64,000 nucleotides of DNA from Candidatus Latescibacterota bacterium (GTDB lineage Bacteria > Latescibacterota > UBA2968): positions 62,001 to 126,000 of the forward strand of contig JAJEHL010000050.1 of NCBI GenBank assembly GCA_022823725.1, given 5' to 3'. This document shows positions 1 to 8,967 of this stretch, piece by piece; the first letter of the stretch is position 1, and the number at the start of each line of letters is the position of its first letter. The notes beneath the pieces are model-generated. The model worked only from the letters and a program-made list of their open reading frames with translations, made no database searches and had not been told where the DNA came from. The position numbers and the translations under genes are program-made.

Positions 1-6
1 CTTTGT

Positions 7-615
7 TCAGGATGAAATGGGTTCTACTTCGACGGTGATTGTGTCGAGTGTTCGCAGTACGCGAACCGGCGTTTTGTTCTGGATGGGCTGCCCGTCTTTA
101 CTGCGCGCAGAGATGTAGTTGACAGCCCCGCTTTCCATCACGCGAATTTGACCGGCGCCATTCTCGGGGATGTCGATATAGACTTCGCCTTCATTGCCAA
201 TGCAGGACGATAGGTTTCGGTTATGCGATTCGGAGAGGTGTTGCACTTTGTAGAAGAAGTAGGCCACCAGGGCCATGCCTGCGCCGCCCCATATAACGCC
301 ACGTAAAACCGAGTCTTCGATGGAGAGACCCGCGTCGAGATAGAGGGCACCAGCCCATCCAAAGAGCATCCCAAAGGCGATCACAGAACGCACGGAGAGC
401 AATTTAAAGGCGACGATGCCGTGATCGTGGGGGCCACCATCCACATCTGGTCCCACATCGTCGGCGCTGAGGTCATCCTGAGCAATGCCATCTGCCGAAT
501 CACTCAGGCCGATGAGTGTTGTGATAAATTGCCAGAGGAATAGGACAGTAAAAAAGACGGCAACGCCATAGAATGCCTGATTGAGAGGTGCGAGTTCTGA
601 CCACCATGCCTGCAT
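7..615 (-). CDS. NfeD/YqiJ-like membrane protein with C-terminal OB-type domain
   Basis: The protein has about 202 residues. An N-terminal hydrophobic helix (FYGVAVFFTVLFLWQFI) is followed by an acidic Asp/His-rich linker and two more hydrophobic stretches near the middle. A soluble C-terminal beta-rich segment of about 60 residues (GNEGEVYIDIPENGAG onward) resembles the OB domain of NfeD/YqiJ proteins. NfeD-family proteins partner with flotillin-type proteins in membrane organisation, but no flotillin gene is in the window. The ATG at 615 is chosen because GGAGG lies 7 nt upstream; the frame stays open further upstream without a ribosome site. It is the last gene seen in the psp-type operon, which may continue past the window edge. 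The family assignment rests on topology and the C-terminal domain. Confidence 0.6.
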   Translation of the reverse strand: MQAWWSELAPLNQAFYGVAVFFTVLFLWQFITTLIGLSDSADGIAQDDLSADDVGPDVDGGPHDHGIVAFKLLSVRSVIAFGMLFGWAGALYLDAGLSIEDSVLRGVIWGGAGMALVAYFFYKVQHLSESHNRNLSSCIGNEGEVYIDIPENGAGQIRVMESGAVNYISARSKDGQPIQNKTPVRVLRTLDTITVEVEPISS

Positions 616-750
616 AATTAACCTCCAGAAATCGGACCGAGAGTTGCGCGTTCTATCAACCATTTTGGGTGGTATGGCAGGAATTTGCGACGCGCGAATT
701 TATTATTTCTAAATTTGCCCACGCAAAGGGCGAAAAGCAAGGGTTATTTC

Positions 751-1341
751 TCAGCCGGGCTGTAAGCCGAGTTTGCGAAATTCGCTTTCGAGTTGGCGGC
801 GGGCGCGGCACAGCCAGGTTTTTACGGTTCCCAACGGAACGCGAAGTGCCTGTGTGATTTCTTCGTAGGACCAGTCCATGACGTAGCGCAGCCACATGGC
901 TTTGCGATAGCGTTCGGGCAAGTTTTGAATGCTTTGGTGGACCAATTCTATGCGTTCGCGTTTTTCGACTATTTGGTCTGGTAGCGTGCCGGGGATGATG
1001 TCGCGGATGACGTTGCGAACGATTTCGGGGTCTTCGGTTTGATAGACCCAGTTTTGCCGAACTTGCTGCGAGCGCAGGTGTGAGCGATAGACGTTGAGGG
1101 CAATTTGCGTGAGCCAGGTCGAAAATGCCGCCTGGCCTTTGAATGTGTGGAGCGAGCGATAGGCGCGGAAAAATGTGTCTTGCATCAGGTCGTCAACAGT
1201 GTCGCGGTCCGAAATGCGCTGTGCGAGGGTGCCGTAGATCTGACTTTGATATTTGTGGTAGAGCGTTTCAAAGGCTCGGCGGTCGCCCGAGAGGGATGCG
1301 CGAATCAGCGTTTGATCCTGTGTTTTCACTTTTTTCTCCAT
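751..1341 (-). CDS. ECF-family RNA polymerase sigma factor
   Basis: A 196-residue sigma-70 family protein of ECF size. Region 2 is visible around residues 25-90 (FETLYHKYQSQIYGTL, then DTVDDLMQDTFFRAYRSL). Region 4 lies around residues 125-185 (LPERYRKAMWLRYVMDWSYEEI, then the recognition helix VPLGTVKTWLCRARRQL). ECF factors redirect RNA polymerase to envelope-stress promoters and are normally held by an anti-sigma factor. No typical anti-sigma gene is adjacent; the membrane proteins of this operon are the only candidate partners. The start has no clear Shine-Dalgarno site. A short GACGGA/TCCGTC hairpin lies between this gene and the upstream small gene. Its place in a pspA operon is the informative context. 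Confidence 0.93.
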   Translation of the reverse strand: MEKKVKTQDQTLIRASLSGDRRAFETLYHKYQSQIYGTLAQRISDRDTVDDLMQDTFFRAYRSLHTFKGQAAFSTWLTQIALNVYRSHLRSQQVRQNWVYQTEDPEIVRNVIRDIIPGTLPDQIVEKRERIELVHQSIQNLPERYRKAMWLRYVMDWSYEEITQALRVPLGTVKTWLCRARRQLESEFRKLGLQPG

Positions 1342-1398
1342 TCGTTAAGATTATTCGTTTATTACTATTCTTTTGTTTGTTACAAGACGGATTTTCCG

Positions 1399-1569
1399 TC
1401 AGTCTCTTCTGAGCAGGCGATAACCGATCGCAATACATACAACGGCGATGGCGAGTTTGAGCAAGAGAAAGAGTAGCCCAAATAGAGAGCCGATGAGCGG
1501 GAAGAGAACCTGGATGGCGAAAATGCCGCCGATGATGATGAGCACGATGCCGATGAGTTTTGCTAACAT
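1399..1569 (-). CDS. small hydrophobic membrane protein, 56 aa
   Basis: A 56-residue reading frame that is almost entirely hydrophobic: one long or two short transmembrane helices (MLAKLIGIVLIIIGG..., then LLFLLLKLAIAVVCIAIGY) and a basic C-terminus (RLLRRD). AAGGA lies 7 nt before the ATG. It fits between its operon neighbours with 58 and 31 nt spacing and no better overlapping frame. Small hydrophobic proteins are common members of phage-shock operons (PspD/PspG-like size and character), but I cannot assign a family. Function unknown. Confidence 0.65.
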   Translation of the reverse strand: MLAKLIGIVLIIIGGIFAIQVLFPLIGSLFGLLFLLLKLAIAVVCIAIGYRLLRRD

Positions 1570-1600
1570 GGGATGTCCTTTTTATTTGTGAGGTGGTCCG

Positions 1601-1960
1601 TCAATCCGAGATGGTTTGCGGAGGTGGAGATGGCGTAGCAAGTGATTTGCTTTCGAGACGCTCGAGTTTGTCGTCGTTGGTGATGACGATGTCCTGAAGG
1701 TCGATGAGGCGTTTTTCGAGTTCTTTCACGCGTTTTGTCAGTTTTTCAGACAGATTGTTGTTTTTTATTGATCTATTTCTTCGTTCGTCTTCTGACGCAA
1801 ATGTGAATGTGATGGCAAAAAAGGTAATAAAAGCCATAGCCCCCCAGGCTGCCAACAGGCCGAGACCACCTCCAAATGTTGGGTTTTCGATATAAACAAT
1901 TGTGCCGCTTGCAAGAATAATCAGACTGATACCAACTGTGAGCGTAAGAAAGATGCGCAT
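1601..1960 (-). CDS. small membrane protein with PspB-like coiled coil
   Basis: A 119-residue protein with two N-terminal transmembrane helices (about residues 3-25 and 33-55), a charged linker and a C-terminal heptad-rich helix ending in a Pro/Ser tail. The coiled-coil segment RLIDLQDIVITNDDKLERL matches the C-terminal motif of the next two upstream proteins (RLTDIQD.-IT-DEK), so the three are related by duplication, with this one having gained an extra helix. E. coli PspB has a similar helix-plus-coiled-coil plan. A role as a PspA membrane partner is inference. Ribosome site: GGAGG about 5 nt before the ATG. Confidence 0.65.
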   Translation of the reverse strand: MRIFLTLTVGISLIILASGTIVYIENPTFGGGLGLLAAWGAMAFITFFAITFTFASEDERRNRSIKNNNLSEKLTKRVKELEKRLIDLQDIVITNDDKLERLESKSLATPSPPPQTISD

Positions 1961-1981
1961 GGTGTCCTCCCTTTAGTTTTA

Positions 1982-2215
1982 TTAGCGCGCAATGGGCGAT
2001 CGGTCGAATTTTTCGTCCATGGTGATGAGGATATCCTGAATGTCTGTAAGCCTGCGGTCGAGTTCGTCCATTCGCTCATTCAAGCGTTTTTCCACATCGC
2101 TGGGGATGGACCCTTTGGTACGGCGATCAATGTACTTGTGTACCGCTGATGCAATGGCTCCTACAATGATGATCATCAATATGCCACCAACTGTGACACC
2201 AATAACATTAGTCAT
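1982..2215 (-). CDS. PspB-like small membrane protein (copy 2)
   Basis: A 77-residue protein: one transmembrane helix (about residues 5-26), a basic juxtamembrane patch (HKYIDRRTKG), then an amphipathic coiled coil (KRLNERMDELDRRLTDIQD). This is the layout of PspB, which in enterobacteria works with PspC to relay membrane stress to PspA. Sequence similarity to true PspB is too weak to claim orthology by eye. It is very similar to the gene 11 nt upstream, so the pair is a tandem duplication. AGGAGG or GGAGGG precedes the ATG at about 6 nt. Confidence 0.68.
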   Translation of the reverse strand: MTNVIGVTVGGILMIIIVGAIASAVHKYIDRRTKGSIPSDVEKRLNERMDELDRRLTDIQDILITMDEKFDRSPIAR

Positions 2216-2226
2216 TTTACCCCTCC

Positions 2227-2427
2227 TTATTTTCTACTGAGTTTTTCGTCAATGGTGATCATGACGTCCTGAATGTCCGTGAGCCTGCGGTCGAGTTCGT
2301 CCATTCTCGCGTTTATGCGTTCTTCTGCATCGCTGGGGATGGACCCTTTGGTGCGGCGATCAATGTATTTGTGTACTGCTGATGCGAGAATGATTATTGC
2401 TACCATGATTCCAATTTCAAACATCAT
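2227..2427 (-). CDS. PspB-like small membrane protein (copy 1)
   Basis: A 66-residue protein with one N-terminal transmembrane helix (EIGIMVAIIILASAV) followed by HKYIDRRTKGSIPSD and a coiled coil (ARMDELDRRLTDIQDVM). It shares long identical blocks with the next gene (HKYIDRRTKGSIPSD, MDELDRRLTDIQD), so the duplication looks recent or under strong constraint. The ATG at 2427 (or the adjacent one at 2424) follows GGAGGG by 5 nt; the open frame extends 5 codons further without a better site. It probably anchors or senses stress for PspA. Confidence 0.66.
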   Translation of the reverse strand: MMFEIGIMVAIIILASAVHKYIDRRTKGSIPSDAEERINARMDELDRRLTDIQDVMITIDEKLSRK

Positions 2428-2445
2428 TTTGCCCTCCCACACACA

Positions 2446-3111
2446 TTAGAGTTCATCGACGGGTCTCGCGCGGTTTTTTTCATCCCAGTGTTCGATTTCC
2501 AGAAAATGGTAAACGACCAGTCCCGAATCTGAGATTCGCATTTCCGCATGACCACTTATGGTTAGTTCTCGCAGAATTTCTTCGGTTTTTTCAACTGTTA
2601 TTCTGGTGTCCATGGCAGCTTCTGTCACGGTGAGACTGCCCCCTTTTTCCCGGGCGAGACGGAGTATGCGATGCTGGTTTTTGGCATGTGCTTTTTTGTC
2701 TCCCGATCTTTTGGCCCTGCGACCCGCCCACCATATAAGTTGAGAGAATACGATGAGCGCAAGACCGCCACTGAGTTTTTCAAATGAAGTTGTGCCAGAG
2801 GTCCAGGGGGGATGTTCTATCAATACCATGAGTACGAGCATGAGACCGCAAAATCCCATCAGTGCGGCCATTCCTATTAAGCCATAAGCGAAGAGGTAAC
2901 GCATGGCACAACTCCCATCGGTGGCGAGATCAGAGAGGCGGTCGGGCACGCGCTTGAATGAATTGGTTGCGGTTTGGAAATCGCTGCTCGCGCTGTGAAC
3001 GCGCGCCTCCCAGTTGCCGTTCCATTTCTTTTTTATTTTTCGCTCCGCATCGTTGACCACGCGGTCAATTTTGCTGGCGATTTCATCGGCGAGTTTTTCC
3101 AGGTCACGCAT
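2446..3111 (-). CDS. membrane protein with C-terminal winged-helix domain, psp operon
   Basis: A 221-residue protein. Residues 1-65 are charged and helical, and two transmembrane helices follow (about 70-95 and 112-130). Residues 145-205 look like a winged-helix domain (RILRLAREKGGSLTVTEAA, then VEKTEEILRELTISGHAEM and a wing-like hairpin GLVVYHF). A membrane-tethered DNA-binding module beside pspA could be a local regulator; that is inference from domain order. Its start overlaps the end of pspA by 8 nt, so the two are translationally coupled. No named family recognised. Confidence 0.6.
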   Translation of the reverse strand: MRDLEKLADEIASKIDRVVNDAERKIKKKWNGNWEARVHSASSDFQTATNSFKRVPDRLSDLATDGSCAMRYLFAYGLIGMAALMGFCGLMLVLMVLIEHPPWTSGTTSFEKLSGGLALIVFSQLIWWAGRRAKRSGDKKAHAKNQHRILRLAREKGGSLTVTEAAMDTRITVEKTEEILRELTISGHAEMRISDSGLVVYHFLEIEHWDEKNRARPVDEL

Positions 3112-3781
3112 CTTTTTGTCCCATTTTCTTTTTTAATGCACTGAGTTCGTCTTCTACTGTGCTTTTGCGCTCGAGTTTGGAAAATTCTTCTTCCAGAGAG
3201 GGGTCAGCACTCGCCATCTCTTGATGGGCTTCGGCCTCGGCTTCTTCTGTCTCGATGCGCTGGCGGAACCGTTCAAAGCTCGAAAAAGCGTCTTCACCCA
3301 CTCCCGAGAGGCCCCTGGCGATTTGCTTGCGGGCTTCGGCTGCACGGCGGCGGGCAATCAGGGTGCCCTGGCGTGTGCGGGCTTCGTCGAGTTTGGCTTT
3401 GAGTTGGGTGAGTTGTTGTTTGAGTTGGGACGAAGTTTTACGGCTTTCTTCAAGGGCTACTTCGAGGTCGTGCGTGGCTTCCTGATTTGCAGCTTTGCGC
3501 TCGAGGGCGCGGCGTGCAAGATCGTCTTCGCCGGCTTCAACGGCCATTTCGGCCTTTTTTTGCCATGCTTCGATCTGATCTTGTTTTTCGAGATATTGTC
3601 TTTCCAGACGTTTTTCATTCGCTACAGCTGTGCCGACCGAGGCGGTGGCTTTGTTGACGGCTTCTTCCATTTCCAGAATCATCTGGCGGATCATTTTTTC
3701 CGGGTCTTCTGCGCGGGTGATCAGGTCGTTGACGTTGGCTTTGACGATGTCGGCCATTCTGTAAAAAATTCCGCGTGCCAT
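3104..3781 (-). CDS. pspA: phage shock protein A (PspA/IM30 family)
   Basis: A 225-residue protein of the usual PspA length, starting with the amphipathic membrane-binding helix (MARGIFYRMADIVKANVNDL) and the family block EDPEKMIRQMILEMEEAV. The rest is a long coiled coil (about residues 25-220). PspA forms oligomeric scaffolds on the inner membrane that limit proton leakage. It is the promoter-proximal gene of the operon running down to position 7. AAAGGAG lies 6 nt before the ATG. A sigma-54 type promoter sits about 70-85 nt upstream, the same promoter class that drives the E. coli psp operon. No pspF-like activator is in the window. Confidence 0.93.
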   Translation of the reverse strand: MARGIFYRMADIVKANVNDLITRAEDPEKMIRQMILEMEEAVNKATASVGTAVANEKRLERQYLEKQDQIEAWQKKAEMAVEAGEDDLARRALERKAANQEATHDLEVALEESRKTSSQLKQQLTQLKAKLDEARTRQGTLIARRRAAEARKQIARGLSGVGEDAFSSFERFRQRIETEEAEAEAHQEMASADPSLEEEFSKLERKSTVEDELSALKKKMGQKDA

Positions 3782-3848
3782 GATCTTCTCCTTTCAAAAA
3801 GGTACTGCTTTTAGGGATCCTGATGTTTTTTGTTTTCGCACTCTTTCT

Positions 3849-3867
3849 ATGCAAAGTCTGTGCCAGG
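3849..3867 (-). promoter_or_regulatory. sigma-54 (-24/-12) promoter of the psp operon
   Basis: Reading the minus strand, TGGCACA is followed by four bases (GACT) and TTGCAT. This matches the RpoN consensus TGGCACR-N4-TTGCW, with exactly 10 nt between the invariant GG and GC. The predicted start is near 3838, leaving a leader of about 55 nt before pspA. An AT-only stretch (about 3895-3908) lies upstream, where enhancer or IHF sites are expected. The rest of the 315-nt gap between pspA and the amidase holds one sigma-70 candidate on the other strand and no gene. Confidence 0.82.
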
Positions 3868-4004
3868 AATGCAATATGATGTTAAATGTTGTTTTATATA
3901 TATATAGATGTTTTTGAGAAATGGGATAGGTCGATAAAGTTGGTGAAAATCCCCATGTGTTCTGGCGAAAGAGACCAAATTTACCATTTTTAGAGAGTCA
4001 TACC

Positions 4005-4033
4005 TTGTCTTTTTTTTCTAAAAGGTCTATTAT
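4005..4033 (+). promoter_or_regulatory. candidate sigma-70 promoter of the LysM amidase
   Basis: TTGTCT and TATTAT are separated by 17 nt, about 64 nt before the amidase start codon. It is the only reasonable -35/-10 pair seen on the plus strand of this gap. AT-rich surroundings make chance matches likely, so confidence is moderate. Confidence 0.45.
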
Positions 4034-4096
4034 CTATCGGTTTGTCGCAAGTCGATCTCAAATACCATCACTTTCACTCTATATACTGAATTTTTT

Positions 4097-5557
4097 ATGC
4101 TTCGATATATCCGAGTATTTTTATTGGCCAGCTTCCTTTTGTCGTGTGCTGCACATGCACCCGCTTTAACAGAGACTTATGTGGTGCAAAGAGGGGATTC
4201 TCTGTGGGATATTGCCGATCAGTTTTCTATGAGCGTGACCGAACTGAAGCGGATCAATGGGTTAAAGTCCCATCACATTTATCCCGGACAAAGATTGCTC
4301 ATTCGCCAGCAAGGGCCTCGCACGCGCTCCGTCAGTGGGACAGAATACGTGGTGCGAAGGGGAGATTCGCTTTCTAAAATCGCCGCACGGTTTTCTATGA
4401 GTGTGACCGAACTGAAGCGGATCAATGGGTTGAAGTCGAATAATATTTATCCCGGACAAAGGCTTCGCACGCGTTCTTATACTGTGCAATCGTCTCGCTC
4501 CCGTCCATCTCCCGGCTACGCAGAGATGGACTATGTAGTGAGAAGGGGGGATACGCTTTCTAAAATTGCCGCGCAATTTTCTACAAGTCTTACTGCACTC
4601 AAGCAGAGCAATGGCATTCGGTTGGATCGCATTTATGTGGGCCAAAGGTTAAAGATACGGACTCGGTTAAAAGAGATCACGATGGATAATGGACCGTATT
4701 ATTTTTCTCGTCCCAAAGCCGCTGTGCAACGCAGTCGGGGTTATCGGGAAGTGCCCCCCAAAAAGCCGATTGAAGATTATAGAAGTGCCCAAAATTTGAT
4801 GGGTGTGTTCAATGCAAGTATTAATTCTGATATGCGTCGAGATAGCAGACCACAGCTGTTGAAAGGCTGGCGCGTTGTGCTCGACCCGGGGCACGGTGGA
4901 CGCGACCCGGGTGCTATTGTTTCCAGTGTAGATGGCAATAATCGTTCGGTTTATGTGGTCGAAGACGAATTTGTTTACGATATCGCGTTGCGTTTGTACC
5001 AAAAACTGAGGCTTGCAGGTGCCGAAGTGGAGATGACGGTGATTAGTCCAAATCATCTCATTCGAGAAAATAATCCGCCTGCAAGGACGTTTGTACACGA
5101 ACAAAACGAAGTCTATAACGATGTAAGTGCCAACAGAAGAAATAGTTTTTCAGTGCGTCCTGGGCTTCACAATATTACACAACGGGTAAAAATAGCCAAC
5201 CGTTTCTTTGCAAGGCGCGGAAAGACTCTGTTTATATCCCTGCATGCAGACAACACGCCCAATCGTCCAAAGGGTCCGCTGGTTATTTATTGGAGCAGGC
5301 GCGGGAAGATCGATTCTCGGTCCCGATCATTTGCGCGGATTATGGAAAGGGCACTTGATCTGCCAGATGTGCCGGCACAAATTAGTGGGCGCAATCTGGC
5401 GGTGTTGCGGGGCAATCTGGCGCAGGCAGAAATTCTGGTGGAGATACGCAATGTACACCATAAAGGCGAAGCCTGGGCGTTGCGTTCTCACAAGATACGC
5501 GACTCCGATGCGGGTCGCATTTTTCGCGGGATATTAAATTACGCGAAGAGGTATTAG
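4097..5557 (+). CDS. N-acetylmuramoyl-L-alanine amidase with three LysM domains
   Basis: A 486-residue peptidoglycan hydrolase. It has an N-terminal signal with a possible lipobox (FLLSC near residue 17), then three LysM repeats (about 27-70, 83-127, 144-188), each starting YVV(Q/R)RGD. After a linker comes an Amidase_3 domain from about residue 258. Zinc-site residues are visible: DPGHGG, a Glu in VVEDEFVYDIALRL, and the His of LFISLHADN; the late Glu of EILVEIRNVHH is the catalytic acid position. Such enzymes cleave the stem peptide from MurNAc during cell separation or remodelling. It ends 4 nt from the convergent copA. The start has no strong ribosome site. Confidence 0.92.
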   Translation: MLRYIRVFLLASFLLSCAAHAPALTETYVVQRGDSLWDIADQFSMSVTELKRINGLKSHHIYPGQRLLIRQQGPRTRSVSGTEYVVRRGDSLSKIAARFSMSVTELKRINGLKSNNIYPGQRLRTRSYTVQSSRSRPSPGYAEMDYVVRRGDTLSKIAAQFSTSLTALKQSNGIRLDRIYVGQRLKIRTRLKEITMDNGPYYFSRPKAAVQRSRGYREVPPKKPIEDYRSAQNLMGVFNASINSDMRRDSRPQLLKGWRVVLDPGHGGRDPGAIVSSVDGNNRSVYVVEDEFVYDIALRLYQKLRLAGAEVEMTVISPNHLIRENNPPARTFVHEQNEVYNDVSANRRNSFSVRPGLHNITQRVKIANRFFARRGKTLFISLHADNTPNRPKGPLVIYWSRRGKIDSRSRSFARIMERALDLPDVPAQISGRNLAVLRGNLAQAEILVEIRNVHHKGEAWALRSHKIRDSDAGRIFRGILNYAKRY

Positions 5558-5561
5558 GATA

Positions 5562-7748
5562 TTACGGAGAAAATCGCTTTAACCGCAGGGCATTGGTGAC
5601 AACGGAGACAGAAGAGAGGGCCATAGCAGCTGCGGCGAGCATGGGACCACCCAGGGGATTGAGCAGGCCCAACGCAGCAACGGGAATGAGCAGGGTGTTG
5701 TAGGCAAATGCCCAGAAGAGATTTTGGCGAATGACGCGCATGGTTTGCCGCGATAGCCGGATAGATGTGGCTATGGCCGATAGGTTGCCCGACATGAGGA
5801 TCATGCCCGCGCTTTCTATGGCAATGTCTGTGCCCGAACTCAGGGCGATGCCGACATTGGCCTGGGCGAGTGCGGGGGCGTCGTTGATGCCATCGCCAAC
5901 CATGCCCACGTTTACATTTCTTTTTTGGAGTTGCGCGATTTTGTGCGCTTTGTCCTGGGGCATAACTTCGGCAAAGACCTGATCAATGTTGAGCTGTTGC
6001 CCAATGGCTTTGGCCGTGCGCGCATTGTCGCCTGTCACGAGGGAGACTTCAAGGTTCAGGTGCTGGAGGTCTTGAACGGTTTGCGCGGCGTCGGCTTTCA
6101 GGTTGTCTGAAATAGCGATAAGGCCTGCGGGCTGATCATTGACGGTGACGAATACGGCGGTTTTGCCCTCGGCTTCGAGTTTTTCGGCTGGATATTTTGC
6201 GCGGTCAGATACGGTGCGTGGGTTGCCGAGCACGACGCGCTGTCCGTCAATTGTAGCGGCGACGCCAACGCCGGGCAGGGCTTCAAAATCTGTGGTTGGA
6301 GGCAGAGAGAGGTTGGCTTCTTGTGCGGCGCGAACAATGGCTTCGCCAAGGGGATGTTCCGATCCTTTTTCTGCAGAGGCTGCGAGTGTGAGTATGTGAT
6401 CGCGGTGGTAATTTTCTGAGGGGATAATATCGGTGACAGTGGGTTTTCCCTCTGTTAGTGTGCCTGTTTTGTCCAGGACTATGGCATTGAGGCGGTGTGC
6501 ATTTTCGAGCACATCGCCTCCTTTTATGAGGATGCCGAGTTGCGCGCCTCGTCCTGTGCCGACTGCGATGGCAGTAGGCGTGGCCAATCCCATTGCACAA
6601 GGGCATGCGATGATGAGGACGACTACGGCATTGATGAGGGCAGTTTCGATCCCAGAGCCAGAAATCCACCACAGGGCGCAGGTCAGCAGGGCGATGGCAA
6701 AGATTATCGGGACAAAGATACTGGCGACGCGGTCGGCGAGATGTTGTATGGGTGCTTTGGATCCCTGTGCTTGTCGCACGAGATCAATGATTTGAGACAA
6801 GACTGTATCGGCACCGATCTGTGTTGCCTGGAAGATAAAACTACCGGTTGTGTTGCGCGTGCCGCCTGTGACTTTGTCGCCTGATTGTTTGTCAACGGGT
6901 AGGGATTCGCCCGTGAGCATGGATTCGTCAATTGCGGATTGTCCGTTTTGTATGAGGCCATCGACCGGGATATTTTCACCGGGCCGAACGCGAATGTGGT
7001 CGCCGACCTGGATGTGTTCAACGGGCGTTTCAACATCCCGACCGTTGCGGACGATGTGGGCGGTTTTGGGGCGCAGGTCGAGAAGTTTTCGAATGGCGGA
7101 TGATGTTTGGCCCCTGGCGCGCGTTTCGAGCAGACGACCGAGCAGGACGAGTGTAATGATCATGGCGGAGGTGTCGAAGTAGGTCTGGATATTCTGCGTG
7201 CCGAGTGGGATAAAGGTTACCGCGGCGCTGTAAAAGTAAGCGGCGAGGGTTCCCGCAGCGATCAGGCTGTTCATGTCGGCTGTGCGATGGCGCAGTGCAG
7301 CCCATGCCCCTTTGAGAAAACGCCAGCCACATAAGAATTGGACCGGTGTGGCCAATGCAAAGAGCAATATGTGAATGTGATGTGGGGAGATGTTCGCGCC
7401 CCACAGAGTGCGAGTCATGCCGGTTGCCATGATGAGTGCGGAGAGGATTGCGGCGATAGAGAATAGAGAACGCAACTTGCGATATTCGATTGTGCGTCCG
7501 ATTTGTTCGGCGTCTTCCGAAGTGTGAGGAGAGGCTTCGTAACCGGCACTGGAGACGGCATCCATGAGGGTGTTTATGAGGACGGCTTTGTGGTGAACCG
7601 TGGCCTGATGGGTGGCAAAGTTGACCTGGGCATCTGCGACGCCGGGAACGGTTTTGAGGGTATCTTCAACCCGCGCCACACACGCGGCACAACTCATGCC
7701 TTTGATGGAGAGGGTCAGGGTTTGCATGGGGTGTTCGGTTTTTGTCAT
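5562..7748 (-). CDS. copA: copper-exporting P1B-type ATPase
   Basis: A 728-residue heavy-metal ATPase. It has one N-terminal HMA domain with GMSCAAC (Cys20, Cys23), the membrane metal site CPCAMG near residue 381, the phosphorylation motif [11 protein letters not shown] near 424, an HP motif (GSEHPLG) and the hinge [10 protein letters not shown]. The CPC plus single GMxCxxC pattern is that of Cu+ exporters. The chosen ATG at 7748 lies 2 nt after the stop of the upstream aminopeptidase gene, so the two are co-transcribed; the longer open frame would overlap that gene by 70 nt and adds only a basic tail. No copper regulator or chaperone is adjacent. Confidence 0.95.
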   Translation of the reverse strand: MTKTEHPMQTLTLSIKGMSCAACVARVEDTLKTVPGVADAQVNFATHQATVHHKAVLINTLMDAVSSAGYEASPHTSEDAEQIGRTIEYRKLRSLFSIAAILSALIMATGMTRTLWGANISPHHIHILLFALATPVQFLCGWRFLKGAWAALRHRTADMNSLIAAGTLAAYFYSAAVTFIPLGTQNIQTYFDTSAMIITLVLLGRLLETRARGQTSSAIRKLLDLRPKTAHIVRNGRDVETPVEHIQVGDHIRVRPGENIPVDGLIQNGQSAIDESMLTGESLPVDKQSGDKVTGGTRNTTGSFIFQATQIGADTVLSQIIDLVRQAQGSKAPIQHLADRVASIFVPIIFAIALLTCALWWISGSGIETALINAVVVLIIACPCAMGLATPTAIAVGTGRGAQLGILIKGGDVLENAHRLNAIVLDKTGTLTEGKPTVTDIIPSENYHRDHILTLAASAEKGSEHPLGEAIVRAAQEANLSLPPTTDFEALPGVGVAATIDGQRVVLGNPRTVSDRAKYPAEKLEAEGKTAVFVTVNDQPAGLIAISDNLKADAAQTVQDLQHLNLEVSLVTGDNARTAKAIGQQLNIDQVFAEVMPQDKAHKIAQLQKRNVNVGMVGDGINDAPALAQANVGIALSSGTDIAIESAGMILMSGNLSAIATSIRLSRQTMRVIRQNLFWAFAYNTLLIPVAALGLLNPLGGPMLAAAAMALSSVSVVTNALRLKRFSP

Positions 7749-7750
7749 GT

Positions 7751-8869
7751 TTATTTGAGGTTTTCGGGGTTTAGTTCTTTGAGGTCCTCTACGACAAAAC
7801 GCCCGTCTTTGCGAATGCACTCGTCGTCGAAGTAGATTTCTCCACCGCCGTATTCGGGGGTTTGGATGAAGACCATGTCCCAGTGTACGGCAGAGCGGTT
7901 GCCGTTGTCGGCGTCATCTTGATAGGCATTGCCAGGTGTAAAGTGGAATGATCCCGATATTTTTTCGTCGAAGAGAATATCGAGCATAGGCGATGTGATA
8001 TAGGGGTTGAATGCGATGGCAAATTCACCAATATAACGCGCACCTTCATCTGTGTTGAGAATATCGTTGAGTTTGGCGGTATCACTTGCGGTCGCGTCGA
8101 TGATTTTGCCCGCTTGGAAGGTCAGTTTAATATCTGAGAATGTCGTGCCGCGATAGATGGTGGGGACGTTGAAATGGATGTGACCATTTACGGAGTCTTT
8201 AACCGGTGCGGTGAAGCACTCGCCATCGGGGATGTTGCGAAGCCCCGTACACGGTCTGACCGGTATGTCTTTGATGCTAAAGGACAGATCGGTATCGACT
8301 CCTGTGATGCGCACGCGATCGGTTTGTTCCATGCGTTTTTTAAGGGGGACAACAGCTTCGGCCATTTTGCCATAATCGAGCGTGCAGACGTCAAAATAAA
8401 AATTTTCAAATGCTTCGGTACTTTGTTGCGCCTGTTGTGCCATCGAAGGCGTGGGCCATCGCAAAACCACCCATTTTGTGTGCGGTACGCGGATGGCAAA
8501 ATGCACGGGTTTGAGCCAGTGTTTTTCGTAGATATCCATCGCGGCACTGGATACATCTGATAATTCTGAGATGTTGCGGCTGCCGCGCAGGCCGATGTAG
8601 GCCTGTACGCGCTTCATTCGGTAGGCTTCATAATCGCCTGCTTGTTGCATGGTGGCGATATCGCCTGCGTGGATGAGTTCGCGTTGGATACGGTTGTTTT
8701 TAATGGATATTAGGGGAATACCACCGACTTCGCGCACTTTGCGAATGAGTGCAATGATCATGTCTTCGGGCATGTCGTAGCCCTGTATGAGGACGGTTTC
8801 GCCCGCTTGTAACTTTGTGGAATGGCGAATTAAGACGTCGGCGAGTTTTTCAAGTCGGGGATCTTGCAT
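7751..8869 (-). CDS. M29-family metalloaminopeptidase
   Basis: A 372-residue protein of the thermophilic aminopeptidase (AmpS/PepS, M29) family. The N-terminal half carries the ETVLIQG and VREVGGIPL blocks. The C-terminal half carries the metal ligands: [19 protein letters not shown] and AVHWDMV, supplying Glu, Glu, His, Tyr, His and Asp for the di-metal site. These enzymes remove N-terminal residues from peptides in the cytoplasm; no signal peptide is present. The ATG at 8869 has AGGAG 5 nt upstream, preferred over an upstream in-frame ATG. The following copA starts 2 nt after the stop. Confidence 0.9.
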   Translation of the reverse strand: MQDPRLEKLADVLIRHSTKLQAGETVLIQGYDMPEDMIIALIRKVREVGGIPLISIKNNRIQRELIHAGDIATMQQAGDYEAYRMKRVQAYIGLRGSRNISELSDVSSAAMDIYEKHWLKPVHFAIRVPHTKWVVLRWPTPSMAQQAQQSTEAFENFYFDVCTLDYGKMAEAVVPLKKRMEQTDRVRITGVDTDLSFSIKDIPVRPCTGLRNIPDGECFTAPVKDSVNGHIHFNVPTIYRGTTFSDIKLTFQAGKIIDATASDTAKLNDILNTDEGARYIGEFAIAFNPYITSPMLDILFDEKISGSFHFTPGNAYQDDADNGNRSAVHWDMVFIQTPEYGGGEIYFDDECIRKDGRFVVEDLKELNPENLK

Positions 8870-8893
8870 GGATTCTCCTGGGGATGATTGCGG

Positions 8894-8922
8894 TTGATGT
8901 TGATACAAAAATAAAATAATAT
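8894..8922 (+). promoter_or_regulatory. candidate sigma-70 promoter of hisA
   Basis: TTGATG and TAATAT are separated by 17 nt in the 98-nt divergent gap between the aminopeptidase and hisA, about 46 nt before the hisA ATG. The region is very AT-rich, so the exact -10 could shift by a few bases. Confidence 0.5.
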
Positions 8923-8967
8923 AATATGTTAGCAACCTCCATGATTAAAATAAAATAGGTATATCAC

